This document shows positions 1-8,229 of a stretch of 64,000 nucleotides of DNA, one piece after another. This DNA comes from Williamsia sp. 1138 (lineage in GTDB: Bacteria; Actinomycetota; Actinomycetes; Mycobacteriales; Mycobacteriaceae). Each line of letters opens with the position of its first letter. Positions within the stretch are counted from its first letter, which is position 1. Made by a program: the position numbers and the translations under genes. The stretch spans positions 204,314 through 268,313 of the forward strand of contig NZ_MJEJ02000049.1 of NCBI RefSeq assembly GCF_002095435.2, written 5' to 3'. The notes beneath the pieces were generated by a model. The model was not told the DNA's origin. It searched no databases and worked only from the letters and a program-made list of their open reading frames with translations.

Positions 1-79
1 CATTGTCACAGATCTCGGGGAGGTCCTCTTTCGAGGAGTCGGCATCAGGCAGCCGGAGGTCGACCCGGGTGGCTCTCAC
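1..79 (-). CDS. Possible 5' end of an unidentified gene running off the left edge
   Basis: A minus-strand frame opens with GTG at 79 and stays open to the window edge. It reads as a charged, plausible N-terminus beginning MRATRVDLRLPDADSS, with mostly G or C at third codon positions as in neighbouring genes. There are only about 26 codons, so neither family nor function can be given. Chance openness of a GC-rich frame is a real alternative. Confidence 0.3.
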   Translation of the reverse strand, partial: MRATRVDLRLPDADSSKEDLPEICDN

Positions 80-97
80 CGCCCATAGACTGGCGGG

Positions 98-337
98 ATG
101 ACAGTACCCGGGTCGGACGCAGCGGAGATCCAGCGACTACGCGAGGCGCTTGCTGCGGCCGAGGCAGCTCTGGACGGTCTCATCGCTGGACTCGCCGCCG
201 ATGACACCGCCTCCCCTGATGCGGATGCGCAGTCAGAGGAGGCAGCGACGCAACGAACGGAAGAGCGCGCGGCCGCCCTTGCCGACGACATCGCCCGGCT
301 TCGCAGGCAGGTCGAGCAGTTCCGGGATCAGGCCTGA
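98..337 (+). CDS. Small coiled-coil protein of unknown function
   Basis: A 79-residue protein starting at an ATG. It is rich in Ala, Glu, Asp and Arg with two heptad-like stretches, about residues 10-35 (IQRLREALAAAEAALDGL) and 52-78 (ending ARLRRQVEQFRDQA), so a short helical coiled coil is likely. There is no signal peptide, membrane segment or known motif. It is convergent with the oxidoreductase that ends at 365. The composition fits a real actinobacterial small gene, but I do not recognise the family, and an antisense shadow frame overlaps it. Confidence 0.55.
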   Translation: MTVPGSDAAEIQRLREALAAAEAALDGLIAGLAADDTASPDADAQSEEAATQRTEERAAALADDIARLRRQVEQFRDQA

Positions 338-364
338 CCCGGGACCCGTGCGCCGCCGAGTCCC

Positions 365-1351
365 TCAGCGCAGTGCGGGCACCACTTCATTCTCGAACAG
401 TTCGATGCCCGACAGGTCGTAGGCGGCCTCGGGGAAATAGAAAATGCCGTACGACATCCCCTTCTCCTTGAGCACCGACAGTTTTTCGATGATCTGTTGC
501 GGAGTACCGACGCCGGGCAGGTTCCGGAACGCCCCCAACGCCGCCTCGGCCTTCTCCGCGCCGACGTGCGGGGTCAGACGCTCCACCAAGGTCGCCAGCC
601 GCTGCTCTACCTCGGCCTCCGTCGACCCGATGGCCACGTTGTAGTTGGCAGAGCGGACGATGGCGCCGAAATCGGTACCGACAGTCTCACAGTGCGCACG
701 CAGGATCTCCGACTTCTGGGTGAAGCCCTCGGGGGTGCCGTCGAAATTGGTGTACTGCGCGTACTTTGCCGCGATCTTCAAAGTCACCTTTTCTCCACCA
801 CCGGCGACCCAGATCGGAATACCGCCGTCCTGCAACGGAAGTGGTCGGCAGATGGCGCCGTCGACCTGGTAGTGCTTGCCGTCAAGCGTGGCCGAACCAG
901 TGGTCCAGGCCTGCTTCATGATCTGCACACCTTCGTCGAGGCGCCCCAAACGCTCTCCAGCCGAGGGGAATCCGTAGCCGTACGCTCGCCACTCATGCTC
1001 GTACCACCCGCCGCCGATACCCATCTCGACCCGCCCGCCGGAGATCAGGTCTGTGGTCGCTGCCACTTTGGCGAGGTATGCCGGGTTGCGGTAGCTCATC
1101 GCCGTGCACATCTGACCGAGGCGAATCCGTGAGGTCGATGCAGCAAGAGCCGACATGAGGGTCCAGGCCTCGTGCGTTGCCTCCTCGGTCGGCGCCGGGA
1201 CAGTATGGAAATGGTCGTAGACCCACAGCGAGTCCCACGATCCCTGATCCGCCCGGACCGAGAAATCGCGCATCACCGCCCACTGATCTGCGGGGTCGAT
1301 ACCGACCAGGTCCAAACGCCAGCCCTGAGGAACGAACAATCCGAATCGCAT
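365..1351 (-). CDS. LLM class F420-dependent (luciferase-like) oxidoreductase
   Basis: 328 residues in a TIM-barrel luciferase-like monooxygenase family; actinobacterial members commonly use cofactor F420 to oxidise or reduce small molecules. Typical elements are the N-terminal MRFGLFVPQGW strand, the WDSLWVYDHFH segment, RIRLGQMCTA, and the GGRVEMGIGGGWYEHE region that forms the flavin/F420 pocket. I chose the ATG at 1351 because MRFGLF is the normal start of this family; an upstream in-frame extension to 1456 encodes Arg/Cys-rich residues with no family resemblance. The substrate cannot be read from sequence. FMN instead of F420 is possible. Confidence 0.88.
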   Translation of the reverse strand: MRFGLFVPQGWRLDLVGIDPADQWAVMRDFSVRADQGSWDSLWVYDHFHTVPAPTEEATHEAWTLMSALAASTSRIRLGQMCTAMSYRNPAYLAKVAATTDLISGGRVEMGIGGGWYEHEWRAYGYGFPSAGERLGRLDEGVQIMKQAWTTGSATLDGKHYQVDGAICRPLPLQDGGIPIWVAGGGEKVTLKIAAKYAQYTNFDGTPEGFTQKSEILRAHCETVGTDFGAIVRSANYNVAIGSTEAEVEQRLATLVERLTPHVGAEKAEAALGAFRNLPGVGTPQQIIEKLSVLKEKGMSYGIFYFPEAAYDLSGIELFENEVVPALR

Positions 1352-1410
1352 GGACTCGATCCTAGACTCGGGCCATCTGCGCGTCCGGCTGCAGCAGCGC
1401 CGGCGGCAGC

Positions 1411-1881
1411 TCAGGCCTCGGCGAGTTGGGCCAGTTGCCGAGTGACAGTCCCCCACCCGTCCTGGAAGCCCAGTTGGTCGTGGGTGTTTCGATCAGTGAT
1501 GTCTTTGTGCATCGCGGTGGCGGTGTATTCGGTGCCTTCCGGGTGATCGGCAAACGTGATGGTGGCCGTCATGAAGGGGTTCGGGGCAGGACGCCATCCA
1601 CCGACCAACGCAGTGGTGAACACGATGCGTTCGAGGTGGTCTACCGCGAGGAAGCAACCATCGATATGCGGAGAGAAATCACCACCGCGCTCGCGTATCT
1701 CGGTTCTGAAGGCGCCGCCGGGGTGCAGGTCGAAACCCGCCACCCTGCATTCGGCCGGGGCGGGAACCCACCATTGCTCGAACTTTGCGGGCTCGGTCCA
1801 GGCGGACCAGACGGTCGCCCGCGGCGCTCGGATGATGCGTGAGACCACCAGGTCGCGCTCGGTATCGATGGACTTGGTCAT
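1411..1881 (-). CDS. SRPBCC/AHSA1-domain protein (START-like fold)
   Basis: 156 residues, starting MTKSIDTERDLVVSRIIRAP and containing the AHSA1 signatures RAPRATVWSAWTEPAKFEQWW and a PGGAFRTEI-type central strand. The fold is a hydrophobic-cavity SRPBCC domain; family members bind small ligands or act as stress-linked accessory proteins. Its ATG overlaps the stop of the ArsR gene just upstream (ATGA, 1878-1881), so the two are translationally coupled. ArsR plus AHSA1 pairs are a very common actinobacterial arrangement. A longer in-frame reading to 2241 is only a shadow of the ArsR gene. The ligand is unknown. Confidence 0.88.
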   Translation of the reverse strand: MTKSIDTERDLVVSRIIRAPRATVWSAWTEPAKFEQWWVPAPAECRVAGFDLHPGGAFRTEIRERGGDFSPHIDGCFLAVDHLERIVFTTALVGGWRPAPNPFMTATITFADHPEGTEYTATAMHKDITDRNTHDQLGFQDGWGTVTRQLAQLAEA

Positions 1882-2216
1882 TGGTTGTACTCCTCTGATG
1901 CGGTGACAAATGCTTCGAGCCGGTCGGTCCGGCCCTCCCAGATCGCGCGCTGCTCCGCAAGCCACGACTCGGCGACCTCGAATCGCTGCTTCTCGATCAC
2001 GCACGTGCGAACCCGCCCGGCCTTTTCCGTGCGAATCCAGCCGCTGGCCTCCAGCTGCCGTATGTGCTTCATGAAGGACGGCAGCGCCATGTCGAACGGC
2101 GCGGCGAGTTCGCTGATGCTCGCCGGCCCCTGACCGAGCCTGCCCAATACCGCACGTCGGGTGGGGTCCGCCAGCGCCTGGAAAACGCCGTTCAACTCCT
2201 GCTGATACTGAGCCAT
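1878..2216 (-). CDS. ArsR-family winged-helix repressor
   Basis: 112 residues from MAQYQQELNGVFQALADP. The protein shows the canonical ArsR start (ALADPTRRAVLGRL), a recognition helix around ASISELAAPFDMALPSFMKHIRQLE, and a wing with the residues GWIRTEKAGRVRTCVIE. There is no Cys-pair metal site of the ELCVCDL type, so it belongs to the subgroup paired with AHSA1 proteins rather than a classical arsenic sensor. The ATG at 2216 was preferred over a TTG-type start at 2231 because MAQYQQ fits the family. Two perfect short dyads between 2231 and 2258, upstream of this start, suggest autoregulation. Confidence 0.9.
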   Translation of the reverse strand: MAQYQQELNGVFQALADPTRRAVLGRLGQGPASISELAAPFDMALPSFMKHIRQLEASGWIRTEKAGRVRTCVIEKQRFEVAESWLAEQRAIWEGRTDRLEAFVTASEEYNQ

Positions 2217-2230
2217 AAGGAAAAGTATCA

Positions 2231-2258
2231 AGTGGCGACACTTAGCGCAAGGGCTAAG
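2231..2258 (-). promoter_or_regulatory. Candidate ArsR operator dyads
   Basis: Just upstream of the ArsR start are two adjacent perfect inverted repeats: AGTG-GCGA-CACT (2231-2242) and CTTAGC-N6-GCTAAG (2241-2258). Short dyads of this size overlapping the promoter are the normal ArsR binding arrangement. Their use by this regulator is an inference from position. Confidence 0.5.
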
Positions 2259-2267
2259 CGTCAGTGA

Positions 2268-2618
2268 TCACCGGCGGGATGGTTCGCCGGTGCCTGTCAC
2301 CGTGGTGAGGATGAATACAGAGTCCTCTGACGCCGCGACACTGTGCCGATGGTTGCTGAGACCGCGCAGCTCCCCCGATCGGAGGGTCACCTCGTCATCG
2401 CCCGCGATCACGGTGACCGTTCCGGACAGCACAAGCACGCTCGCCGCCGGTGGCGAATTGTGCTCGCCCAATTCCGAACCCGCGACCATCGCGATCAGGG
2501 TCTGCCTCAGCGGGCCATCGTGGACGAGGATGTCGGCGCTCCGGCCGTGCGGGTCATCGTGCGCGAGCCGCAGATGTTTCACCGCCAGATCGTCGAGGTT
2601 GGAATCGGTGTCGACCAT
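2268..2618 (-). CDS. Small cupin-fold protein
   Basis: 116 residues. The pattern of short beta strands (ETLIAMVAGSELGEHNSP-like segment, VLVLSGTVTVIAGDD, LRSGELRGLSNHRHSVAASED) is that of a single-domain cupin. Possible metal ligands are the His of GEHNSP and the two His residues in NHRHSV, which occupy the usual cupin motif 1 and 2 positions. This class often stores small ligands or protects against reactive species. It lies on the same strand upstream of the ArsR gene, about 50 bases away, but operator dyads in that gap argue for a separate ArsR promoter. The substrate is unknown. Confidence 0.7.
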   Translation of the reverse strand: MVDTDSNLDDLAVKHLRLAHDDPHGRSADILVHDGPLRQTLIAMVAGSELGEHNSPPAASVLVLSGTVTVIAGDDEVTLRSGELRGLSNHRHSVAASEDSVFILTTVTGTGEPSRR

Positions 2619-2707
2619 TACCGGCGTTCCCTTTCCGTCGGTTCCCGCGATACGTCAACGCTAACGCCTTTCCGCGTCCCAGGGTCGTGCTCGGCGACAA
2701 TGGACAG

Positions 2708-3103
2708 ATGACAGCAGACGGTCTACACCCGGTGGTGATCATCGACGCAGCCAACGTCGTCGGTTCCCGGCCAGATGGCTGGTGGCGCGATCGTCGAGGA
2801 GCGAACGAGCGTCTGCGGGACGCGCTCGAGTCGCTGTCCGAGCACGGCTTCGGTGGTGTCGACCCACCGATTCGCGTCCTTCTGGTGGTCGAGGGCCAAG
2901 CGACCGGAATCACCTCGACTCCCACGGTAGAGGTGAAAAGCGCCCCGGGTTCGGGCGACGACCACATCGTCGAACTGGTCGCCGCGCACACCCACTGCGC
3001 GACCTGGGTGGTCACCGCCGACCGGGAACTGCGCGCACGTGTGCAGTCCCTCGGTGCACAGGTGACGGGACCAGGGGCATTGCGCGACGACAAAGATCGC
3101 TAG
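2708..3103 (+). CDS. NYN/PIN-like domain protein (putative RNase)
   Basis: 131 residues beginning MTADGLHPVVIIDAANVVGSRP. The N-terminal hVIIDAANVhGS strand with its Asp, a central VLLVVEGQ strand, the acidic GSGDDHIVEL helix and the TWVVTADRELRARV strand reproduce the four conserved acidic positions of NYN/PIN-fold nucleases. The ending VQSLGAQVTGPGALR is typical of small actinobacterial members of this family. An in-frame GTG at 2687 is an alternative start. The function is probably single-strand RNA cleavage, but no partner or target is evident. Confidence 0.72.
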   Translation: MTADGLHPVVIIDAANVVGSRPDGWWRDRRGANERLRDALESLSEHGFGGVDPPIRVLLVVEGQATGITSTPTVEVKSAPGSGDDHIVELVAAHTHCATWVVTADRELRARVQSLGAQVTGPGALRDDKDR

Positions 3104-3128
3104 CCCCGCCGGGAATTGATAGCACCCG

Positions 3129-3158
3129 ACTCATGTTGATTGAGTCGTACGCACTCAA
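3129..3158 (+). promoter_or_regulatory. HAIR-like (HspR-binding) inverted repeat upstream of the Clp ATPase
   Basis: TTGAGT-N7-ACTCAA at 3140-3158 matches the HspR operator HAIR (CTTGAGT-N7-ACTCAAG) in all six core bases of each arm. An overlapping dyad GACTCA-N7-TGAGTC occupies 3129-3147, giving three alternating half-sites. It sits 24 bases upstream of the Clp start codon. HspR control is inferred from the match. Confidence 0.75.
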
Positions 3159-3181
3159 CTCTTCACAGGAGGCTTTCCCGA

Positions 3182-5602
3182 ATGGCAGCATTCTTCGGGC
3201 CCGACGGCCCGCGGCGCATCGACATCAGTCGTCTGATGAGCAAGTCCACGCAGGACCTCATCGCCCAGGCGGCGCAGTTCGCCGCCGGTCGCGGTGACGC
3301 GGAGCTCGATGCACTCCATGTTCTGCACGTCATGGCCGAGCACGACCCGACACGCGGGTTGATGCAGCGAGCCGGAGCGGACCCCGCGGCCGTGGCTGCG
3401 GCCGTCGAGCAACGTCTGCCCGGCGGAAGCCCGTCCGCGGGGATGGGCACCACGACATTGAGCGCCGCGGTCCGCACTGCGGTCTTCGAAGCACATCAGC
3501 TCGCGCAGGCGCTGGGCTCGACCTACATCGATCCCGAGCACCTGTTCGTCGCCCTGGCGGGCGATCGGGACAGGTCGGCAGGCCGCCTGCTGGCCGCTGC
3601 CGGACTGACGCCCGAGCGTCTGCAGACCGCACTGCAGGGTGGTTCGGAAGAGGAGGTCTCATCCAGCGAGACCCCGAACCTGGACAAGTACGGTTTCGAC
3701 CTCACCGAACGCGCTCGTGCCGGTGGAGTCGACCCTGTAATCGGCCGTGCCGATGAAATCGCGCAGACCATTGAAATCCTCTCCCGACGGACCAAGAACA
3801 ACCCGGTCCTGGTGGGAGAAGCGGGTGTCGGCAAGACCGCCATCGTCGAGGACCTCGCCCAGCGGATAGTCGACGGGGACGTTCCGGAACGTCTGTCGGG
3901 CAAGCGAATCGTGCAACTCGACCTGTCGAGCATGGTGTCGGGAACCCGCTATCGCGGTGATTTCGAGGAACGCCTCAACAGCGTCATCGATGAGATCGTC
4001 GCGCACTCGGATGAACTCATCGTCTTCATCGACGAGGTGCACACCATCGCGGGGGCAGGCGCCGGTGCCGAGGGGTCCATGGACGCCTCGAACATCCTCA
4101 AACCGAAACTCGCTCGGGGTGAACTGCACATCGTCGGCGCGACCACGCTCGACGAATACCGCAAGAACATCGAGAAGGACCCAGCTCTCGAGCGGCGATT
4201 CCAGCCGGTGACGGTCCCCGAGCCGAGCATCGCCGACGCGATCGCAATCCTGACCGGCCTGCGCGGCAGTTACGAGGAGCACCACGGCGTCCGATACTCC
4301 GACGAGGCGATCACCGCAGCCGTCGAGTTGTCGTCGCGCTACATCGGCGACCGGTTCTTGCCGGACAAGGCGATCGACCTCATCGACCAGGCGGGTGCAC
4401 GCATGCAACTGGCGTCGCCCGGAACCGACATCGAGGCCTTGCGCAAGAAGTTGACTGCACTCGAGGCCGCCAAGGAAGAGGCTGTCGCTCAAGAGAACTA
4501 CGAGAAGGCATCGGCGTTGCGCGACGAGACCGCTGCGGTTCAGGCCCGTCTCGACGGGAGTCCGGACGCGCCGGTGTCCACATCCGAGGTCACTGCCGAT
4601 CACATCGCTGACGTCGTCTCCCGTGCAACCGGGATACCCGCCAGCCAGATGACCCAACAGGAAATGGAACGGCTGCGCCGTTTGGAAGACGAATTGCACC
4701 AGCGGGTCGTCGGTCAGGATGATGCGGTCAAGGCCATCGCCCGCGCGGTGCGCCGGAGCCGTACCGGTATGAGCGATCCGGATCGTCCGGTCGGCAGCTT
4801 CCTGTTTCTCGGACCCACCGGTGTGGGAAAGACCGAACTGGCCAAGGCTTTGGCGACGTCGCTGTTCGGCGACGAGAAGAAGCTGCTGCGACTGGATATG
4901 AGCGAGTTCGGCGAACGGCATACGGTGAGCCGTCTCATCGGGGCGCCTCCCGGTTACGTCGGCTACGGCGAAGCAGGTCAGCTCACCGAACAGGTTCGGC
5001 GTAATCCGTACTCGGTCATCTTGCTGGACGAGATCGAGAAGGCCCACCCGGATGTGTTCAACACGTTGCTCCAGGTTCTCGACGACGGCCGTCTGACAGA
5101 TGGACAGGGTCGAACGGTCGACTTCAAGAACACCGTGCTGATCATGACCAGCAACCTGGGGTCGGACATCATCTCGAGCAAGTCGGGTGGCCTCGGTTTC
5201 AACTCGGGTGACACCGGGGCGGCCGAGAAGCCGATGCGCGAGAAGGTGATGGGGCGGCTGCGCGAGTCGATGCGGCCCGAGTTCTTGAACCGCATCGACG
5301 AGATCGTGATCTTCCGCAAGCTCGACGCCGTCCAGCTGCACGAGATCACCGATCTACTCTTGGCCGACAGCCGCAAGCGGCTCGGCGCCAAGGGTATCGA
5401 GATCGAGTTCAGTTCTGCTGCGGTGGACTGGATTGCTGAACACGGACACCAGCCCGAGTTCGGCGCCCGGCCGTTGCGGCGGTCGATCCAGCGCGTGGTC
5501 GACGATCGCATCGCCGACCTGTTGCTCGACGAGGTCTTGACCGAGGGCGGCAAGGTGTCGGTGAGCGTCACCGATGACGAGCTCGACCTGATCGTCGCCT
5601 GA
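3182..5602 (+). CDS. ClpC-like AAA+ unfoldase (two ATPase domains, UVR linker)
   Basis: 806 residues. Order: Clp N-domain (about 10-140), NBD1 with Walker A GEAGVGKT near 213 and VFIDEVHTI Walker B, a short UVR-type linker near 420-455 ([19 protein letters not shown]), and NBD2 with [14 protein letters not shown] near 543 and [15 protein letters not shown]. The short linker, instead of the long ClpB coiled coil, and a GLGF loop near 669 (the ClpP-docking position in ClpC/ClpX) suggest it can feed ClpP. It differs from mycobacterial ClpC1, which starts MFERFTDRARR, so it is a second paralogue. The ATG at 3182 follows an AGGAGG ribosome site. A HAIR-like site upstream predicts HspR heat-shock control. 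Confidence 0.9.
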   Translation: MAAFFGPDGPRRIDISRLMSKSTQDLIAQAAQFAAGRGDAELDALHVLHVMAEHDPTRGLMQRAGADPAAVAAAVEQRLPGGSPSAGMGTTTLSAAVRTAVFEAHQLAQALGSTYIDPEHLFVALAGDRDRSAGRLLAAAGLTPERLQTALQGGSEEEVSSSETPNLDKYGFDLTERARAGGVDPVIGRADEIAQTIEILSRRTKNNPVLVGEAGVGKTAIVEDLAQRIVDGDVPERLSGKRIVQLDLSSMVSGTRYRGDFEERLNSVIDEIVAHSDELIVFIDEVHTIAGAGAGAEGSMDASNILKPKLARGELHIVGATTLDEYRKNIEKDPALERRFQPVTVPEPSIADAIAILTGLRGSYEEHHGVRYSDEAITAAVELSSRYIGDRFLPDKAIDLIDQAGARMQLASPGTDIEALRKKLTALEAAKEEAVAQENYEKASALRDETAAVQARLDGSPDAPVSTSEVTADHIADVVSRATGIPASQMTQQEMERLRRLEDELHQRVVGQDDAVKAIARAVRRSRTGMSDPDRPVGSFLFLGPTGVGKTELAKALATSLFGDEKKLLRLDMSEFGERHTVSRLIGAPPGYVGYGEAGQLTEQVRRNPYSVILLDEIEKAHPDVFNTLLQVLDDGRLTDGQGRTVDFKNTVLIMTSNLGSDIISSKSGGLGFNSGDTGAAEKPMREKVMGRLRESMRPEFLNRIDEIVIFRKLDAVQLHEITDLLLADSRKRLGAKGIEIEFSSAAVDWIAEHGHQPEFGARPLRRSIQRVVDDRIADLLLDEVLTEGGKVSVSVTDDELDLIVA

Positions 5603-5616
5603 CGAGATGCACTCCA

Positions 5617-5649
5617 GATCCCCGGCTCGGGGTTTCCGAGCCGGGGATC
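5617..5649 (+). terminator. Strong hairpin downstream of the Clp ATPase gene
   Basis: Perfect 14-bp stem GATCCCCGGCTCGG / CCGAGCCGGGGATC with a five-base loop, starting 15 bases after the stop codon. There is no clear T-tract, as is usual for high-GC actinobacterial terminators. Confidence 0.75.
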
Positions 5650-5687
5650 TCGGCGTCCGGGGTGCCGTCGCGGGTTCGAATGATTTC

Positions 5688-5699
5688 CGACAATTGTCG
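5688..5699. promoter_or_regulatory. Perfect 12-bp palindrome in the promoter region of the haloperoxidase-like gene
   Basis: CGACAATTGTCG is self-complementary and lies about 105 bases before the downstream start codon. This could be a repressor operator; no regulator is encoded next to it. Confidence 0.3.
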
Positions 5700-5803
5700 A
5701 GAGATTTGCCTACGGTTGTATCTACCTGGACGTCGGATGCGGACAATAGTTTCGAAGGGGTCATCCGAACACCACCGATATGCGCTGAGGTGAACTGCAG
5801 AAC

Positions 5804-6625
5804 ATGCCTTACATCACTACTTCTGACGGAACAGAGATCTACTACACCGAGCAGGGCTCAGGACAGCCCGTCCTCCTGAGCCACGGTTGGCCACTGTCGT
5901 CCGACGCCTGGCAGACCGAACTCAAGATCCTCGCCGACGCAGGCTACCGGGCAATCGCTCACGATCGTCGCGGACATGGCCGCTCGTCGAAGACGTACGA
6001 CGGCAACAACATGGACACGTACGCCAAGGATCTCTCCGAACTGGTCGAGGCGCTGGATCTGAAAGACCTTGTGGTGATCGGACACTCGACCGGCGGCGGC
6101 GAGGTCGTACGATATGCCGCGCAGTACGGCAAGGGCCGCGTCGTCAAAGTCATCACCGCCGGCGCAGTGCCACCGGTGATGGTGAAGTCGGAGGCCAACC
6201 CCGAAGGCACCCCGATCGAAGCATTCGACGGCATCAGGGCGGGTGTGCTCGGCGACCGCTCGCAGTTCTACCAAGACCTGACGGAGCCGTTCTTCGGTGC
6301 CAACCGCGAAGGCTCACAGGTCTCGCAGGGCGCGAAGGACGACTTCTGGCGTCAGGGCATGCTGGTCAACTTGGCAGCGGCTTACGACTGTGTGAAGGCG
6401 TTCTCCGAGACCGACTTCACCGAAGACCTCAAGGCGCTCGACGTTCCGATCTTCATCGCTCACGGCGACCACGACCAGATCGTTCCGATCGACGCGGCCG
6501 CGAAGAAGTCGATCGACCTCGTCAAGGACGGCACGCTCAAGGTCTATGCCGGAGCGCCCCACGGCATCTTCGGCGCGTACCAGCAAGAACTCGACAAAGA
6601 CATCCTCGAGTTCATCAAGAAGTGA
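5804..6625 (+). CDS. Alpha/beta hydrolase, cofactor-free haloperoxidase/esterase type
   Basis: 273 residues of the family that includes non-haem chloroperoxidases (perhydrolases) and arylesterases. Visible motifs are LLSHGWPLSSDAW (oxyanion HGWP), GHSTGGGEV with the nucleophile Ser near 98, IAHGDHDQIVP with the catalytic Asp near 225, and GAPHGIFG with the catalytic His near 254. It has no signal peptide, so it is cytoplasmic. It stands alone between a strong terminator upstream and a convergent MFS gene, with a convergent hairpin at its end. The natural substrate is unknown; haloperoxidase activity in this family is often incidental to an esterase role. Confidence 0.9.
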   Translation: MPYITTSDGTEIYYTEQGSGQPVLLSHGWPLSSDAWQTELKILADAGYRAIAHDRRGHGRSSKTYDGNNMDTYAKDLSELVEALDLKDLVVIGHSTGGGEVVRYAAQYGKGRVVKVITAGAVPPVMVKSEANPEGTPIEAFDGIRAGVLGDRSQFYQDLTEPFFGANREGSQVSQGAKDDFWRQGMLVNLAAAYDCVKAFSETDFTEDLKALDVPIFIAHGDHDQIVPIDAAAKKSIDLVKDGTLKVYAGAPHGIFGAYQQELDKDILEFIKK

Positions 6626-6635
6626 CCCACGTCCT

Positions 6636-6666
6636 CCGGGTCCGGCTGCGCTCGCGCCGGGCCCGG
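6636..6666. terminator. Bidirectional hairpin between convergent genes
   Basis: Eleven-bp arms CCGGGTCCGGC / GCCGGGCCCGG (one G.T-type mismatch) with a nine-base loop, lying between the stop codons of the hydrolase (6625) and the MFS transporter (6700). Confidence 0.65.
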
Positions 6667-6699
6667 ATGACGCGTACGTCCCTCCGCGATCGTGGAGTT

Positions 6700-8166
6700 T
6701 CAGGCCGGGGTCGGTCGGTCAGGCTGTGGTTCGTTCGCGATGGCCTCTAGGGCAACGTCGGGGTTGTCGACTGTCGTCCGGCGCCGCGGAAGTGCACGAC
6801 CTGCGACTGCCGCGCCGATGATTGCGATGGCCGCAAACGTGAAGAGAAGCAATTGCGCCGACCGCAGCGCTGACGGTTCGCCGATGTTGACCAGCACGCC
6901 GGCGAGGGCAGCGCCGAATGCGTTGGCGATGAGTTGCACGGTATTGATCGCTGCGGAGGCCCTCGGTCCTTCCCCTGGTTCGGCGACCGAGCTCATCGCG
7001 GCGACTGCCAGATGCGGCCAGGCAACACCGATTCCGACGCCGGCGACAAGCAAGCCGATCGTCCATGCAATGAGGACGCCGAATCCGGCGTGATCGGTGA
7101 CGAACGCCGCCATGATGCCCAGGCCGACGGCAACGAGAATCGGTCCGCAGACAACGATGCGCCGCACCACACCACGGGCGGTGGCGGACGCGCTCGGCAC
7201 TTCACCCAGAGTCCATCCCAAAGCCAGTGCCGCACCAAGGAATCCAGCGGCTATGGGTGAAAGGCCGGCGAGTCGCTGACCGAACAGGGGTATGAACATC
7301 TCTGCCGTTGAGGCGACAGCAAGGACGACGATGGTCAGATACACCCATTTGAGCGATGAACCGCTGAACGTCGACGGCGGGAGGATGCCGTGAGCGGCGC
7401 GGCGGTCTGCTGCGACGAAGGCTACAAGAATCACGACTGCAGCGCCCACCATCGCCGCGGTGACCATGAGGTTCGACAGAATTCCGGCAATGCTCACCAT
7501 CGCCGCTGCCGCAGTCAACAATGCCAGCGAGAGAGCCGGGACCGGGGTCTTGGTGGCGACGCCGACAGTCTGGGGCGGGAGTGCGCCGGGGACTAGGACG
7601 GCGACGGCGATCGTCGCAATGATCAGAACGCCAAAGGCCCAGCGCCAGATGCTCAGTTGGGCGAATACTCCGCCGATCGCGGGGCCGGCGAAGGTGCCGA
7701 CACCCCACATCGCCGACACCAGCGCCGCGCCGCGCGTCCAAAGGTGTTTCGGGAGGGCGGCGTTGATGACGGCATAACCGAGCCCTGCCAAGAGGCCGCC
7801 TCCCAACCCCTGGATCATTCGACCGACCAGGAAGAGTTCCATCGTCGGGCTGACCGAACACGCTGCCGTGCCGACTGCGAAGACTGCGAGGCCGATCAGG
7901 TAAGCCCGTCGTGGTCCGCGACCGGTCAGGATATTGCTGACCAACATCGACGAGATCACCGACGCGACGAGGAAGACCGTCGTCGTCCAGGCGTAGTACC
8001 GCTGACCGCCGATCTCTTCGATGGCGGTGGGAAGCAGACTTGTCGTGAGGTAGACGTTGGTCGCGTACAGCGCGACGCCCCCGGCGAGGACTGCGGCGGT
8101 GCCGAGGTATGGGCCCCTCAGCAGTTGTCGCCAGGTACCGGATGGAGAGTCGTTGGGAAGGTGCAT
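6700..8166 (-). CDS. MFS multidrug efflux transporter
   Basis: 488 residues with about a dozen or more hydrophobic segments. Segment 1 carries ATNVYLTTSLLPTAIEEIGG and the loop motif A-like LTGRGPRRAYLIG follows TM2. A motif C-like stretch (WGVGTFAGPAIGG) in TM5 marks an antiporter, in the DHA drug:H+ group. It is transcribed away from soxR across a 63-base gap containing a SoxR-box candidate, so it is probably the SoxR target exporting redox-cycling or other toxic small molecules. The ATG at 8166 is the natural start of the hydrophilic head MHLPNDSPSGTW. The substrate itself cannot be deduced. Confidence 0.88.
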   Translation of the reverse strand: MHLPNDSPSGTWRQLLRGPYLGTAAVLAGGVALYATNVYLTTSLLPTAIEEIGGQRYYAWTTTVFLVASVISSMLVSNILTGRGPRRAYLIGLAVFAVGTAACSVSPTMELFLVGRMIQGLGGGLLAGLGYAVINAALPKHLWTRGAALVSAMWGVGTFAGPAIGGVFAQLSIWRWAFGVLIIATIAVAVLVPGALPPQTVGVATKTPVPALSLALLTAAAAMVSIAGILSNLMVTAAMVGAAVVILVAFVAADRRAAHGILPPSTFSGSSLKWVYLTIVVLAVASTAEMFIPLFGQRLAGLSPIAAGFLGAALALGWTLGEVPSASATARGVVRRIVVCGPILVAVGLGIMAAFVTDHAGFGVLIAWTIGLLVAGVGIGVAWPHLAVAAMSSVAEPGEGPRASAAINTVQLIANAFGAALAGVLVNIGEPSALRSAQLLLFTFAAIAIIGAAVAGRALPRRRTTVDNPDVALEAIANEPQPDRPTPA

Positions 8167-8182
8167 GGTGACGACTGTAAGA

Positions 8183-8200
8183 TCTCAAGTGCACTCTAGA
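8183..8200. promoter_or_regulatory. Candidate SoxR box between the MFS gene and soxR
   Basis: TCTCAAGTGCACTCTAGA resembles the SoxR consensus CCTCAAGTTAACTTGAGG in its left half (seven of eight bases) and forms an imperfect dyad centred between the divergent starts at 8166 and 8230. The outer bases GATCT/AGATC extend the symmetry. Confidence 0.55.
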
Positions 8201-8229
8201 TCAATATTGCACACCCATTGGAAGGCAGA

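Noticed and set aside
3659..5341. 560-codon open frame on the minus strand inside the Clp gene.
   Set aside because: It lies antisense to a certain AAA+ gene, has no recognisable motif and reflects GC-rich third positions.
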